DNA of 64,000 nt from Spartobacteria bacterium (GTDB lineage Bacteria > Verrucomicrobiota > Verrucomicrobiia > Chthoniobacterales > Chthoniobacteraceae), in the NCBI GenBank assembly GCA_021324825.1, contig JAJPII010000047.1:124001-188000 (forward strand), written 5' to 3'. This document shows positions 1 to 8,661 of this stretch, one piece after another. Position numbers and translations under genes: made by a program. Position 1 is the first letter of the stretch, and the number at the start of each line of letters is the position of its first letter. Below the pieces are notes generated by a model that saw only the letters and a list, made by a program, of their open reading frames with translations, did no database searches and was not told the DNA's origin.

Positions 1-241
1 GGCTCTCGGGATCGATCTGTATAAGCGCGTCGCCCAGCATGGTGTTGTTGCGATACTGGCGCGTGCTGGAGCCGCCGCCCGAACTGCCGCCGGAGGCGGA
101 GGACGACCCGCCGCCGCCGCTCGCGCGCGAACTCGGGTACGAATAGCTGCCCGCGGCGGAACTGGGGCGTATGCTCGTCTGCGCGAAGAGGCACGCGGGC
201 AGGACGCACGCGAGGAGGGTGGAAATTTGTATTCGGCTCAT
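1..241 (-). CDS. Secretin (GspD-like) N-terminus, cut by the left edge
   Basis: Start codon ATG at 241-239, open to the window edge, so only the first 80 residues are visible. A Sec signal peptide (SRIQ, then a hydrophobic run ending CLFAQ) is followed by a long Gly/Ser-rich stretch. The first folded residues read MLGDALIQIDPES, the type of strand that opens a secretin N3 or pre-barrel module. It lies 15 nt downstream of a protein that carries only secretin N-domains. My inference is that this second polypeptide carries the outer-membrane barrel, so the GspD function is split over two genes. A second full secretin is also possible, and only sequence to the left can decide. Confidence 0.55.
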   Translation of the reverse strand, partial: MSRIQISTLLACVLPACLFAQTSIRPSSAAGSYSYPSSRASGGGGSSSASGGSSGGGSSTRQYRNNTMLGDALIQIDPES

Positions 242-256
242 AAGGATTTTCCCCGA

Positions 257-1735
257 TCAACGTCCGAAGCCGCCGCCGCCGCTTCCGCCGCCGCGTCCGC
301 TGCTTGTGCTGTTTGTATTCAAAGTGTCGGTGACATCGCTCGATGCGCCGTTGGCGGTGCGTTCCGTCAGGCGGCTTGTCGTAGGCTGCGAATTCGTGTT
401 GGAAGCGTCCACGCCGAACATCCCGCGGAGGATGGCGGCGACATTGTCGGGATCGGCGTGGTCGAGCGTGTAGATATAGACGTGTTGTTTCTTGGAGTCG
501 CTCGCGTCCAGCCGCCCGACCGTCAGCGCGATCTGCTCCATGAGATCGCGCGAGGCGCTTATGATGATGGAGTTGGTGCGCGCATCCGGCACGGCCACCA
601 CGCGCGCCTGGAGGATGGCCCGCTGGCTGACTTGCTGCTGGTTCTGCTGCTGTTGCTGGAATTGCGGCCCGCCGCCGCGGTTCCGGTTGTTGTTATTATT
701 GTTGTTCTGCGCGGTGTTCGTCGTGTCCGCGTAGAGGGATGTCAGGATGCCCGCAAGTTCCGTCGCGTCGGCGTGGAGCAGGCGGAAAATCCGCGTCTCG
801 GTCGTCTCACTGATGTTCGTGTCGATGCGGCTCACGATCTCCGAGATGCTCGCCATCACCTCATCCGGCGCGCTGACGATGACCGAGTTGCTTTGCTGGT
901 CCGCGACGGCCACCACGCGCGAAGCCGCCTGCCGCGCCTCGCTCGCGGGCGTCGCGGCCGCGCCGGCGTTGCCCCCGCCCCCGCCGAACATCCTCCTCGC
1001 AAACCCTCCGCCGAAAGGCGGCTCGTTGGCCTGCGACCGCGTCTGGTCGGAAGCGAAAAGCTCGGTGAGGACGCTCGCCAGTTCCTTGGCGTCCGCGTAA
1101 CGGAGCGGATAGACGTGGATCGTTGAAATGCTGGAGATGGAGGTGTCCAGCGCGCGGATGATGACGGCCATCCGGTGGACATTGACCTGTGTGTCCGTCA
1201 GGAGGATGGCGTTGCTGCTTTCATTCGCGGTGATCGTCGCGTTCGGGTCGAGCAGGGGGCGGAGGTTGTCGATGAGCTTGGAAACGTCCGTGAAGCGCAC
1301 GGGGATGATCTGCGTCACCATCTCGTCCTTGCGCGGGATCTGCGCGGGATCGCCGCCGGTTATCACCGGGAGGTCCTTTGTCTGCGCGTTGTCCCGGCTC
1401 TCGATCTTCAGGATGCGCCCGTTGCGGATCGCGATGAAGCCTTTGCCGAGCAGCACCGCGTTCAGGAGGTCGACCGCGTCATCGGGGGTGATCGGCTGGC
1501 GGCTTACGACGCTCACCGTGCCGGTCACGGGCACGTCCTGAACGATGATGAAGCCCGCCGCTTCGCTGAGGTAGTTCAGCACGTCCGAAAGCGGCGCGCC
1601 CTGGAAATTCAGGCGGATGTTGTTGCTTGCCGCCTTCGGTTCCGGCGACGGCGGGGGAGCGGGGCTTTCCTGCGCCGGGGCGGGCCACGGCAGCAGGAGA
1701 GCGGTGATCAGGAGGAGTATTGGGTGTGGTTTCAT
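257..1735 (-). CDS. Secretin N-domain protein of a type II secretion system (GspD-like, no barrel)
   Basis: 492 residues from ATG at 1735, which overlaps the stop of the preceding gene by 4 nt. A signal peptide (MKPHPILLLITALLLPWPAPAQ) and a Pro-rich linker lead into an N0-like domain (NIRLNFQGAPLSDVLNYLSE). Several N1-type repeats follow, each with the pattern of a variable loop and then VVAV-D-NS-I-SA. Low-complexity inserts separate them: a Gly-rich run, an Asn/Gln tract near residues 340-370, and a Gly-rich C-terminus. The secretin barrel is absent, so the length is short of a typical GspD (about 650-750 residues). It would line the periplasmic vestibule of the secretion channel. The adjacent downstream gene probably supplies the pore. 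Confidence 0.8.
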   Translation of the reverse strand: MKPHPILLLITALLLPWPAPAQESPAPPPSPEPKAASNNIRLNFQGAPLSDVLNYLSEAAGFIIVQDVPVTGTVSVVSRQPITPDDAVDLLNAVLLGKGFIAIRNGRILKIESRDNAQTKDLPVITGGDPAQIPRKDEMVTQIIPVRFTDVSKLIDNLRPLLDPNATITANESSNAILLTDTQVNVHRMAVIIRALDTSISSISTIHVYPLRYADAKELASVLTELFASDQTRSQANEPPFGGGFARRMFGGGGGNAGAAATPASEARQAASRVVAVADQQSNSVIVSAPDEVMASISEIVSRIDTNISETTETRIFRLLHADATELAGILTSLYADTTNTAQNNNNNNNRNRGGGPQFQQQQQNQQQVSQRAILQARVVAVPDARTNSIIISASRDLMEQIALTVGRLDASDSKKQHVYIYTLDHADPDNVAAILRGMFGVDASNTNSQPTTSRLTERTANGASSDVTDTLNTNSTSSGRGGGSGGGGFGR

Positions 1736-2265
1736 CGGATTTCCTTTTGGCGTCTTTCCATCATGCGTCGAATGATATCCGCCTGGCCGGGAGCGCCGGC
1801 GGAAGGAGGAGCGGGCGGTGCGGAAGGGGCTTCGGTCTTCGGGGCGGCGGCTATGGGAGCCGTGCCATCCAGCGCGAGTTGCTGGCCCACGGGGATGACG
1901 AAAGGTTTTCCCGCACGGTTGACTTCGACGTGCTCGGGGGTGATCCGCGTGACTTTCATGTTCGCCACGGTTCCGCTGACGCCCAGCACCGCGTTGAATT
2001 CGGGGCGCGATCCGCCGAAGAAGGCGAGCGCTTTCTCTTCGGTGACAAGCGTCCCCGTGACCGCCACGTAATCCGGGATGGGCGGCGCGGAGGGATGCGC
2101 CGCGACCGGCGGAAGATGCGCGGAATACGGCTGGCGTTCCGGATCGAAGATATTGCGCGTCCGCACGAGGTTGAAATTCGCATACGAGAGGTTTTTCGGC
2201 GGCGCGTCCGCATAAACAGCCAAACCCCCGAACGCCAGGATGCAAGCCAGGGCCGTCCGTTTCAT
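1732..2265 (-). CDS. GspC/PulC-like periplasmic protein of the secretion operon
   Basis: 177 residues from ATG at 2265, with 4-nt ATGA overlaps to the genes on both sides. A signal or anchor segment (MKRTALACILAFGGLAVYA) is followed by the motif NLVRTRNIFDPERQPY. That motif resembles the HR-domain entry of GspC/PilP proteins (N-IF-P). A beta-rich stretch (YVAVTGTLVTEEKALAFFGG, VIPVGQQLAL) comes next, then a Pro/Ala-rich tail. GspC and PilP link the inner-membrane platform to the secretin N0 domain, and the position directly before the secretin gene fits. The assignment rests on the short motif and gene order; full GspC length and a PDZ domain are missing. Confidence 0.6.
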   Translation of the reverse strand: MKRTALACILAFGGLAVYADAPPKNLSYANFNLVRTRNIFDPERQPYSAHLPPVAAHPSAPPIPDYVAVTGTLVTEEKALAFFGGSRPEFNAVLGVSGTVANMKVTRITPEHVEVNRAGKPFVIPVGQQLALDGTAPIAAAPKTEAPSAPPAPPSAGAPGQADIIRRMMERRQKEIR

Positions 2266-2804
2266 CGCGCGCTCCTTTCCGGGGCGGGCAGGCGCAGAAA
2301 GCTGAACTTCGCCGTCAGGGCGATCTGCGCGCCGCGGTTGTCGCGGGTGCTGAGTTCGCATTCTTCCAGGTTAACGGGAACGTGGTCCGTCTCCATCTCA
2401 TAAATAAAGCGTCCGATGGAAGCCTGGTTGCCCGTCCCGGCGGCCCTGCATTCCAGGGTTTCGTACCCTTCGTCGTGGGTCTGCCATTGCGGGGTGAGGC
2501 TCGTGAAAACGACTTCGCTGTCGCGCGCCCAGCGTTCAATGGCCTTGAACACCTGGTTCTCGGCGACGGACATATCGGGCGGCAGGTTGTTCCGCTGCAT
2601 GTCGGCCCAGCGCTCGCGGATCGAGTCTTCGCGCTCGAGCAACTGGCGCCCGCGCTCCACTTTCTGCCGCAGCACCGCGATGCGATCGCCCTGCTCGCCC
2701 CAGTGCGCCAGGGCGGGCGAGAGAACGAGGCGATCCAGCAGAAAGAGGCACGCGACGGCGGCTGCTCCTATTTTCAGGTAGGTTTGCCGCCGCTCAGCCT
2801 TCAT
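2262..2804 (-). CDS. GspM/PilO-like inner-membrane assembly protein
   Basis: 180 residues. One N-terminal membrane helix (about residues 10-30, LKIGAAAVACLFLLDRLVL) is followed by a coiled-coil region with Arg/Glu heptads. A ferredoxin-like C-terminal half comes last (VFTSLTPQWQ, YETLECRAAGTGNQASIGRFIYEME, VNLEECELS). This is the GspM/PilO plan: a bitopic protein that pairs with the GspL/PilN-like protein under the pseudopilus platform. The start overlaps the end of the upstream gene by 11 nt, so translational coupling is likely. Confidence 0.65.
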   Translation of the reverse strand: MKAERRQTYLKIGAAAVACLFLLDRLVLSPALAHWGEQGDRIAVLRQKVERGRQLLEREDSIRERWADMQRNNLPPDMSVAENQVFKAIERWARDSEVVFTSLTPQWQTHDEGYETLECRAAGTGNQASIGRFIYEMETDHVPVNLEECELSTRDNRGAQIALTAKFSFLRLPAPERSAR

Positions 2805-4146
2805 GTTTCTGCTCCCATTTATAAGTGATGGCGAACTGCACCGGGTTGTCGCCCCGCAATTGCTGGACTTGCAGCGCCGTCACGTCCGGCCGGGCGCGCA
2901 GCTTGTCGAGCAGCGCCAGCCACGCCGCGTGCGTTCGCGCGAATCCCGTGCAGGTGATCTTGTAGTTCTCCCCTATCTGGATGCTCTTCGCCCAGACATC
3001 GCCGCTTTCCGGAAAGGCCGCGATGAGGCTTTCGAGAACCTGCACGCCTTGCGGCGACGTCTCGAACCAGGGCCGGAAACGGCGGATTTTCTGTTGCAGC
3101 GCGTCAACCTCCGCGACGTTGCCCTTCATGTTATCCCACTCCGACTCGAGGCTGCTTTCGATATGCGAACGGATGAGCAGGGTCAGTATCAACAGGAGAA
3201 AAACGCCGCCCGCCGCGGCCGCGAACCCGCGGCGCCGCTTGCTGTCGAACCGCTGGAAGATTTCCTCAAACCGGTTGGTGTGCGGCACGACAAACTCGAA
3301 CGGCGCGTCCTCCCGGCGCAACACCCGTTCCGCCGCCGCCGTTGCGTTCCCATCCTCGAGATCGCACTCCAGCCCCATCCGCTCGAGCCCTGCGCCCGTG
3401 GCGAAACGAAGCGTCTCCGCGATCTCCCGCGCGCCGCCAAACCGCGCCCGGGTAATCTGCTTGCGCAGCCCCTCGGGCAATCGCCCCAGGGTTATCCGTA
3501 TCTCCCGGCAGAAAGATTCGGGATCAAACGGCGCGATGAGCGAGAGCGTCCGCAGGCCGGCGATCCCCCCCCCGGCGGTGAGCGCCACGTCGACGTGGTC
3601 TTCCGCCGCGAGCAGATGGAGCATCGGCTCGGCGCCGAGGCAGCCATCCAGGGCCAGCGAGATGGAAACGGCCCGGCAGCCCGCTGTTTCCAGCATTTTT
3701 TCGACCGCCTCGATCCGTTTCGCGGAGATGGCGGCCAATGTGGCGCGGCGCGTCCCATCCGGCGCCTGATACGTCGAAAAACCAAAACGCAGGTCGGATG
3801 CCGGGATGGAAAATTCGCGTTCCGCGCGCAGTTCGAGATAGCCGCGCCAGTCGTCATCTCCGACCTCGGGCACGTCCGTTGACGCGGTGAGCGCCCACGA
3901 AGGGGGCACGCGGACCGCGCAGCGCCGCTCGCGGATGCAGGCCTCGGCAAGCGCCGCGCGCAATTCACTCCCCACGCGCTCCGGGTCTTTCAAGACCTCC
4001 TCCGCGCCGGCGGGGAGAGCCGCCGACTGGGCGAACCCTTCCCCGCGCCCGACGACGACGCACGCGAGCCTGCTGAACTCGATGGTGAGAGACAGCAACG
4101 AGCGCGGTTGCAGCCGCTTTTTCAGTTCCGCGAGGTCCAGATTCAT
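2794..4146 (-). CDS. GspL-like protein (PilM/PilN fusion type)
   Basis: 450 residues from ATG at 4146. The N-terminal two thirds resemble the actin-like PilM/GspL cytoplasmic fold (SLLSLTIEFSRLACVVVGRG; later VDVALTAGGGIAGLRTLSL). A single membrane helix sits near residues 315-335 (GFAAAAGGVFLLLILTLLI). A PilN-like periplasmic ferredoxin domain follows (WAKSIQIGENYKITCTGFA, FAITYKWEQ). GspL bridges the GspE ATPase and the periplasmic GspM. An alternative start further upstream would add residues with no protein character, so the ATG that overlaps gspK by 4 nt was chosen. Confidence 0.7.
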   Translation of the reverse strand: MNLDLAELKKRLQPRSLLSLTIEFSRLACVVVGRGEGFAQSAALPAGAEEVLKDPERVGSELRAALAEACIRERRCAVRVPPSWALTASTDVPEVGDDDWRGYLELRAEREFSIPASDLRFGFSTYQAPDGTRRATLAAISAKRIEAVEKMLETAGCRAVSISLALDGCLGAEPMLHLLAAEDHVDVALTAGGGIAGLRTLSLIAPFDPESFCREIRITLGRLPEGLRKQITRARFGGAREIAETLRFATGAGLERMGLECDLEDGNATAAAERVLRREDAPFEFVVPHTNRFEEIFQRFDSKRRRGFAAAAGGVFLLLILTLLIRSHIESSLESEWDNMKGNVAEVDALQQKIRRFRPWFETSPQGVQVLESLIAAFPESGDVWAKSIQIGENYKITCTGFARTHAAWLALLDKLRARPDVTALQVQQLRGDNPVQFAITYKWEQKHEG

Positions 4147-5411
4147 TGCATGACCTTTGCCTGCCCGAGGTTTTGAAGCGCGGCGGGGCCGAGCGCCCAG
4201 CCGAGCGAGGCGAGATTGCGCCGATAGACGATCTGCGGCGCGCCCGTGCTGGAGTCGATGACAAACAGCGTCCGCCTGTAACCGCGTCCGTAACGCCCGA
4301 CCGCCCCCACGTCCGCCGTCCACTGGAAGCTCTGCGTGGTGAGATACGGCCCCGCTTGAACGGACGCCGCGGTTCCAAGGATCGGCGAGACCCACGCGAG
4401 ATTCGTGTAAGGCGCGGCCTGGTTCTGCCGGGCCGAGACCAGTTGCGTCGCGAGAGCCTGCGTGATGCCCGGCACGCATTGCAGGACGGCCGCGCTGGCG
4501 GTGTTCACGTCGATCAAGCCGGTTTTGAAAGTCCCGCCGCCCATCGTCAGTTTCGGAGTCACCTCATCCAGTTCCGCCTCGGTCAGCCCGCCGCGGATGT
4601 AAAACTCCAGCACGCTGCGCACGGAACCGCCGCCCAGGCGGCGGATGATCGCCTGCGCCCGGCTGGAACCAAAGGCGCTCGTCAACACCGGAAGCAGCGC
4701 GGCGGAGGATTGGGTCACATCCGCGCGGCGGGTTCCATCCGGCAGCGTGTTCGGTTCGCGGCTGAAGACGGTGACGTATTCGAAAAGCCCGGGATTGAAG
4801 TTCCCGCCGCCGCTGTTCTCGCCGGCGTCGAGGACGTGGTTCAGGTTCAGGTCGTCGCCGTAAAGGATCGCCGGATCGCCGCCGTTCTCTTCGTTCACCT
4901 GCGCCAGTTCGTCGACCGACTCGAACGGCCCGCCCTTCGAAGTCGAAGCGGTGGCGCTCGTGGCCGCATTCGCGGAGCGCCACGACACGATGGCCTGCGC
5001 GAGGTCGGGCGTCATGTTCGGCAGGTTCTCGAGCATCGCCACGCTGGCGGTGTTCAGGTTCAGCTTGGAGGCTTCATCGACCAGCCCGAAAGAGGGCGCG
5101 TCCGTCGCGGAGGAGGAAAGCGGCTCGCCGATGAACCAGAACGCGGCGTCGCCCACGGGCACGGCTTCGCTTTGGTAATCCGAGGAATCGGGCAGATAAC
5201 CGGGCGTATCCGTGTTCGCCATGAGATACTCCGCATAGCGCACCGCGCCCTGGATCGCCTGCTCGGCCTCGCGGCCCGCGAGCGCCGTTTCCTCGCCGCG
5301 ATACGCCATCACCATGGAATGGCCGAAGACGATGGTGAGGCTGACCAGCCCGAGGCAAACCACGAGCACGATGATGAATACGGAGCCGCGGCGCTTGTCG
5401 GGAGTCTTCAT
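4143..5411 (-). CDS. gspK: Type II secretion minor pseudopilin GspK
   Basis: 422 residues from ATG at 5411. The N-terminus is pseudopilin-like: basic leader, Gly, then a hydrophobic helix (RRGSVFIIVLVVCLGLVSL). Two helix-hairpin-helix-like SAM domains follow, each with the GspK hallmark D-x-NTAS (EASKLNLNTASVAMLENLP; GLIDVNTASAAVLQCVPGI). GspK caps the pseudopilus tip with GspI and GspJ. It lies between gspJ and gspL with 4-nt overlaps on both sides. The family-typical Glu at +5 of the mature protein is not evident, which is normal for GspK. Confidence 0.85.
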   Translation of the reverse strand: MKTPDKRRGSVFIIVLVVCLGLVSLTIVFGHSMVMAYRGEETALAGREAEQAIQGAVRYAEYLMANTDTPGYLPDSSDYQSEAVPVGDAAFWFIGEPLSSSATDAPSFGLVDEASKLNLNTASVAMLENLPNMTPDLAQAIVSWRSANAATSATASTSKGGPFESVDELAQVNEENGGDPAILYGDDLNLNHVLDAGENSGGGNFNPGLFEYVTVFSREPNTLPDGTRRADVTQSSAALLPVLTSAFGSSRAQAIIRRLGGGSVRSVLEFYIRGGLTEAELDEVTPKLTMGGGTFKTGLIDVNTASAAVLQCVPGITQALATQLVSARQNQAAPYTNLAWVSPILGTAASVQAGPYLTTQSFQWTADVGAVGRYGRGYRRTLFVIDSSTGAPQIVYRRNLASLGWALGPAALQNLGQAKVMQ

Positions 5412-6112
5412 TGGGGCGCGGCTCCGAAAGCGAAGTTTGATCCCGAGAGAAACGGCGCGGTATTCCACGGCACGAGTATTTCCAGGGGCGCGGAAGAGGG
5501 AGCCTGCCGGATGTCCACGCGGACGGCCACGGGCAACACCGCCGCGCTGGAACCGCTGGCCGCCGCCGTGCCCGTTGTTTCTGCGTTCGTGCCGCCGAGC
5601 ATCCAACTCCCCTGCCACTCGGAGCCGTCATAGAACGAGACCTGCATGGAACTGACGCCTTGGAGGATGCGCTCCCGGTGCACGACGTTCGGCACGGCGT
5701 CCAGCAAGTCGCGCGTCACGACGCGCACAAGCGTCCCGGCGTTGTTCGCGGTTCCCTCGTCCCTGGTGATGTAGTACTCCACCTGCTGGACGTCGCCGTA
5801 GATTTCCTTCGTCGTGTCCTTCCCGGTCGTGGTCGTCATTTTCAAGTAACCGGGAAAGCCGGAGCCGCCGCTCGACGTGCTGCCGCCCTCGAAATCGGCC
5901 GCGAGCAACCCGCCCGAGAACAACGCGTTTTCAAGGTCGTTGCGAATGACGCCCGCGGCTCGCGTCCTGGCGCGGACATCGCGGATGCGCGCCGTGGCGC
6001 TGTCGCGCATCTTGATCGCCCGCTGGAAGAGACCGTAGATCGCCGCCAGGATGAGCGCCGCCGCGATGGAGGCGAGCATGATCTCTATGAGCGTGAATCC
6101 GGAGCGGTTCAT
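5408..6112 (-). CDS. gspJ: Type II secretion minor pseudopilin GspJ
   Basis: 234 residues from ATG at 6112. A short leader is followed by the type III signal SGFTLIEIMLAS, with the peptidase site after Gly and Glu at +5. A membrane helix and a GspJ-type beta domain come next (VQQVEYYITRDEG, LVRVVTRDLLDAV, VSSMQVSFYDGSEW). It forms the tip complex with GspI and GspK, whose genes flank it with 4-nt overlaps. The Ser/Ala/Gly-rich segment before the C-terminus is probably a loop. Confidence 0.85.
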   Translation of the reverse strand: MNRSGFTLIEIMLASIAAALILAAIYGLFQRAIKMRDSATARIRDVRARTRAAGVIRNDLENALFSGGLLAADFEGGSTSSGGSGFPGYLKMTTTTGKDTTKEIYGDVQQVEYYITRDEGTANNAGTLVRVVTRDLLDAVPNVVHRERILQGVSSMQVSFYDGSEWQGSWMLGGTNAETTGTAAASGSSAAVLPVAVRVDIRQAPSSAPLEILVPWNTAPFLSGSNFAFGAAPQ

Positions 6113-6516
6113 TGCGTGGCGGTCTCGGGCTGCAGCGTCTCGGAGCCGGTTACAAGAGTGGCGAGGCGGACGTTGTGCTCCTTCCCCTGGACGGGGAAAA
6201 ACACCTCCATCGAAAGCTCCGTCATGGGATTCGACGTGTCGCCTTTCCAGCCGGTCTGATTCATCTCCCACCGGTAGCCGGGCCATTCCGCGCCGAAGTC
6301 GCCGCGCGTGGCGCCGGAGGAAGCCCAGGCGTCATCCAGGAGCATCTCGTTCATCTTGTTCTCGGCGAGTTCGTTCGCCACGGCGCTGCGCTCGGAAAAA
6401 ACGGAGAGCCGGTTGGAGAGCGAAAGCCCGCCCACCACCGCGGGAACGAGGATCGCGAGAAACATCAGCGCCGCGAGGATTTCGACGAAGGTGAACCCGC
6501 CCGCCGTCCGCGTCAC
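6109..6516 (-). CDS. gspI: Type II secretion minor pseudopilin GspI (GTG start)
   Basis: 135 residues from a GTG at 6516-6514, which overlaps the end of gspH. The prepilin motif is GGFTFVEILAALMFLAIL, with Glu at +5. After the helix come the GspI-like LAENKMNEMLL and a beta-rich tail (YRWEMNQ, ELSMEVFFPVQGKEHNVRLATLV). GspI nucleates the pseudopilus tip. Longer readings upstream run through gspH in another frame and are not protein-like, so the GTG was preferred. Confidence 0.8.
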   Translation of the reverse strand: MTRTAGGFTFVEILAALMFLAILVPAVVGGLSLSNRLSVFSERSAVANELAENKMNEMLLDDAWASSGATRGDFGAEWPGYRWEMNQTGWKGDTSNPMTELSMEVFFPVQGKEHNVRLATLVTGSETLQPETATQ

Positions 6517-6995
6517 TTCGCCTCCTTCGCGATTTCGTAGCCCAGGCCGTCCTGCGTGCGCGCGACGGTCATCGTGGAGTTCCACCTGTTCGCGATCCGT
6601 ATGGAGTCCACGCCTCCGTCCGCGTCCATGTTCCCGTCCGGCGCGAACCGCGCGGCTTCCACGCGTCCGTCGCGCGCGTCGGGCGTTTTTTCGAGATCGA
6701 AATGGATGTCCCCGCCCAGCGCGTAGTGCTTGCGGCGGACATCGCCGGGGACGAAACCGGGCTCCGCGTCCACGCCGAAAACCCCGCGCTCCGGCTCGAT
6801 CCATACGGACATCGGCGCGCCTTCGGAGACGGCTTCGTCGCGCCCGTACTCGGTCACCGCGAGGAGGCGGGCGGCTTCCTGTTCGAGGTTGCGCTGCCGG
6901 AACGACCGCGCGATGGACGGCACGGCGATGGCCATGACCACCGTCAGGATGACCATGACCAGGATCAGTTCGACCAGCGTGAACCCCCGCGTCAT
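6513..6995 (-). CDS. gspH: Type II secretion minor pseudopilin GspH
   Basis: 160 residues from ATG at 6995, inside the end of gspG (ATGA overlap). The prepilin motif is TRGFTLVELILVMVILTVVMAIAVPS, in its canonical form. The globular domain follows the GspH pattern (EAARLLAVTEYGRDEAVSEGAPMSVWI, FAPDGNMDADGG). GspH joins the major pseudopilus to the tip complex. Gene order G-H-I-J-K is standard. Confidence 0.85.
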   Translation of the reverse strand: MTRGFTLVELILVMVILTVVMAIAVPSIARSFRQRNLEQEAARLLAVTEYGRDEAVSEGAPMSVWIEPERGVFGVDAEPGFVPGDVRRKHYALGGDIHFDLEKTPDARDGRVEAARFAPDGNMDADGGVDSIRIANRWNSTMTVARTQDGLGYEIAKEAK

Positions 6996-7432
6996 TTCTT
7001 GCCCGTATCCCAATTGGTGATGTCGTCATCCGTGCCCGCGCGTCCGTCGGGGCCGTTGGACATCAGGTCGTAGCCGCTGGCGTTATGCTTGCCCGGGTTT
7101 TCATAGACGTAGGGACTGCCCCACGGGTCGAGCGGAACGCCCTTCTTGAGATAAGGCCCCTTCCAGCCCTGCGCGTTCGCCGGTTGATCGACGAGGTCGT
7201 TCAACGCGCCGGACTTGGGGAAGTAGCCGTTATCCACCTCGAAGGCGTCCAGCGCCAGTTCGATGCTGTTGATCTGCGATTGCGCGGCGGTGACCTTCGC
7301 CTGCTGGCTGCGGCCCGCCATCTTCGGGATGACGATGGCTGCGAGCGTCGCAAGGATGACGAGCACGAGCAGCATTTCAACGAGCGTGAACGCGTGGGTT
7401 TTGATTGAGCGTGGTTTGTTTTTCATAGTCAT
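6992..7432 (-). CDS. gspG: Major pseudopilin GspG
   Basis: 146 residues. The prepilin leader MTMKNKPRSIKTHA precedes FTLVEMLLVLVILATLAAIVIPKM, with Glu at +5. The C-terminal calcium-binding loop of GspG is recognisable: DPWGSPYVYENPG, then YDLMSNGPDGRAGTDDDITNW. This is the polymerising subunit of the pseudopilus. An ATG two codons in is a possible second start. The ATG at 7432 overlaps the gspF stop as ATGA and was preferred. Confidence 0.93.
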   Translation of the reverse strand: MTMKNKPRSIKTHAFTLVEMLLVLVILATLAAIVIPKMAGRSQQAKVTAAQSQINSIELALDAFEVDNGYFPKSGALNDLVDQPANAQGWKGPYLKKGVPLDPWGSPYVYENPGKHNASGYDLMSNGPDGRAGTDDDITNWDTGKK

Positions 7433-8661
7433 TTTATATAGTCCTGGATTGTAAAGATGGGGATGACCATCCCGATGAAGATGACCCCGATGAAGCCCGC
7501 GATGAGGAAAAGCATGAGCGGCTCGGCCATGGCGACGGCGGTCTTCATCTGGCGGTCGAGCACTATCTCAGTGACGGTCGCGAGGCGCACCAGTTCCTGG
7601 TCGAGCCGCCCGGTCTCCTCCGCCACCGAGATCATCTCCAGGCTCGAACCGGGAAAGAGCGCGCGGCAATCCGCGAGACTGGCGGCCAGCGGCTCGCCTT
7701 TCTTGACGCGCTCGGTCGAGTCGGCGACGAGGTCGATCAACACCTGGTTTCCCAGCGAGCGACGCGCCACGTTCAAGCCGTTCACGAGCGGCACGCCGAC
7801 TCCGAGCAGGGTGCCGAGCATCCGGCAGAACCGCGCCATGGCGATCTGCGCGGCCAGCGGCCCGATGACGGGCGCGCGGAGGATCGCCATCTCGACGGCG
7901 CGCCGGCTGCCGTCCCGCCGGAGCCAGGTCCGCCCGAAATAGAACGCCGCGCCGATCCCGGCCACGACGAAGAGGCCGTAGCGGCGGACGGCCTCGCTGA
8001 CGCCGACGATGACCTGGGTCAGCAGCGGGAGCGCCGCGTCGAAGCCTTCGAAGAGCGTCTGGAAACGCGGGATGAAAAAGACGAGCAGGAAGATGACGAC
8101 GCCGATGGCCAGGACGAGCAGCACGGCGGGATACATGAGCGCGGCGACGACCTTGGCGCGGAGTTCCTTTTCGCGCGCCTGGAAATCGGCGATCTGGGCG
8201 AGCACGACGTCCAGGAAACCGCCCGCCTCGCCCGACTCGACCATGGCGATGTAGACGCGCGGGAAAACATCCGGCGAGCGGCTCATCGCCTCGGCGAGCG
8301 GCACGCCGTCTATGACGAGATCGTGCAGTTCGCGCCACTTCGCGGCCGCGGCCTGGTTGGAGCATTCCTTGTAAAGAATCGTGAGCGCGCGGCTGAGCGG
8401 CACGCCCGCCGTCAGGAGGCTGGAAAGCGAGCGCGTGAAATCCTCCAGCGCGGCGAAGGGGACGCGCTTGGAAACCCACCCCGCGGGAAGCTTCAGCCCG
8501 GGGTTGGCGCCGGCGGGCGCGGCGGTCGTCTCCGCGATGCGCAGCGGCTTCAGACCGCGATCCTCGATCATCCGCATCGCGTCCTGCCGCCCCCCGGCGT
8601 CAACGCGCCCCTGGGTCACGGCTCCGTTCGCCTGCAGCGCCCTGTATTCAAAGACCGGCAT
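7429..8661 (-). CDS. gspF: Type II secretion inner-membrane platform protein GspF
   Basis: 410 residues, the usual GspF length. It has two tandem GspF domains (about residues 70-190 and 275-400), each closed by membrane helices. Family signatures include FTRSLSSLLTAGVPLSRALTIL and the repeat FCRMLGTLLGVGVPLVNGL. FIPRF lies after the first hydrophobic pair, and the C-terminus ends VIFIGMVIPIFTIQDYI. GspF is the platform that couples ATP hydrolysis by GspE to pseudopilus assembly. It overlaps gspE by 14 nt and gspG by 4 nt. Confidence 0.93.
   Translation of the reverse strand: MPVFEYRALQANGAVTQGRVDAGGRQDAMRMIEDRGLKPLRIAETTAAPAGANPGLKLPAGWVSKRVPFAALEDFTRSLSSLLTAGVPLSRALTILYKECSNQAAAAKWRELHDLVIDGVPLAEAMSRSPDVFPRVYIAMVESGEAGGFLDVVLAQIADFQAREKELRAKVVAALMYPAVLLVLAIGVVIFLLVFFIPRFQTLFEGFDAALPLLTQVIVGVSEAVRRYGLFVVAGIGAAFYFGRTWLRRDGSRRAVEMAILRAPVIGPLAAQIAMARFCRMLGTLLGVGVPLVNGLNVARRSLGNQVLIDLVADSTERVKKGEPLAASLADCRALFPGSSLEMISVAEETGRLDQELVRLATVTEIVLDRQMKTAVAMAEPLMLFLIAGFIGVIFIGMVIPIFTIQDYIK

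Noticed and set aside
227-1126. Long plus-strand open frames opposite the secretion genes (also 2803-3882, 4146-5633, 9104-10753)
   Set aside because: They mirror high-GC minus-strand genes with clear motifs. Their products are Arg/Ala-rich without domains, so they are shadows.
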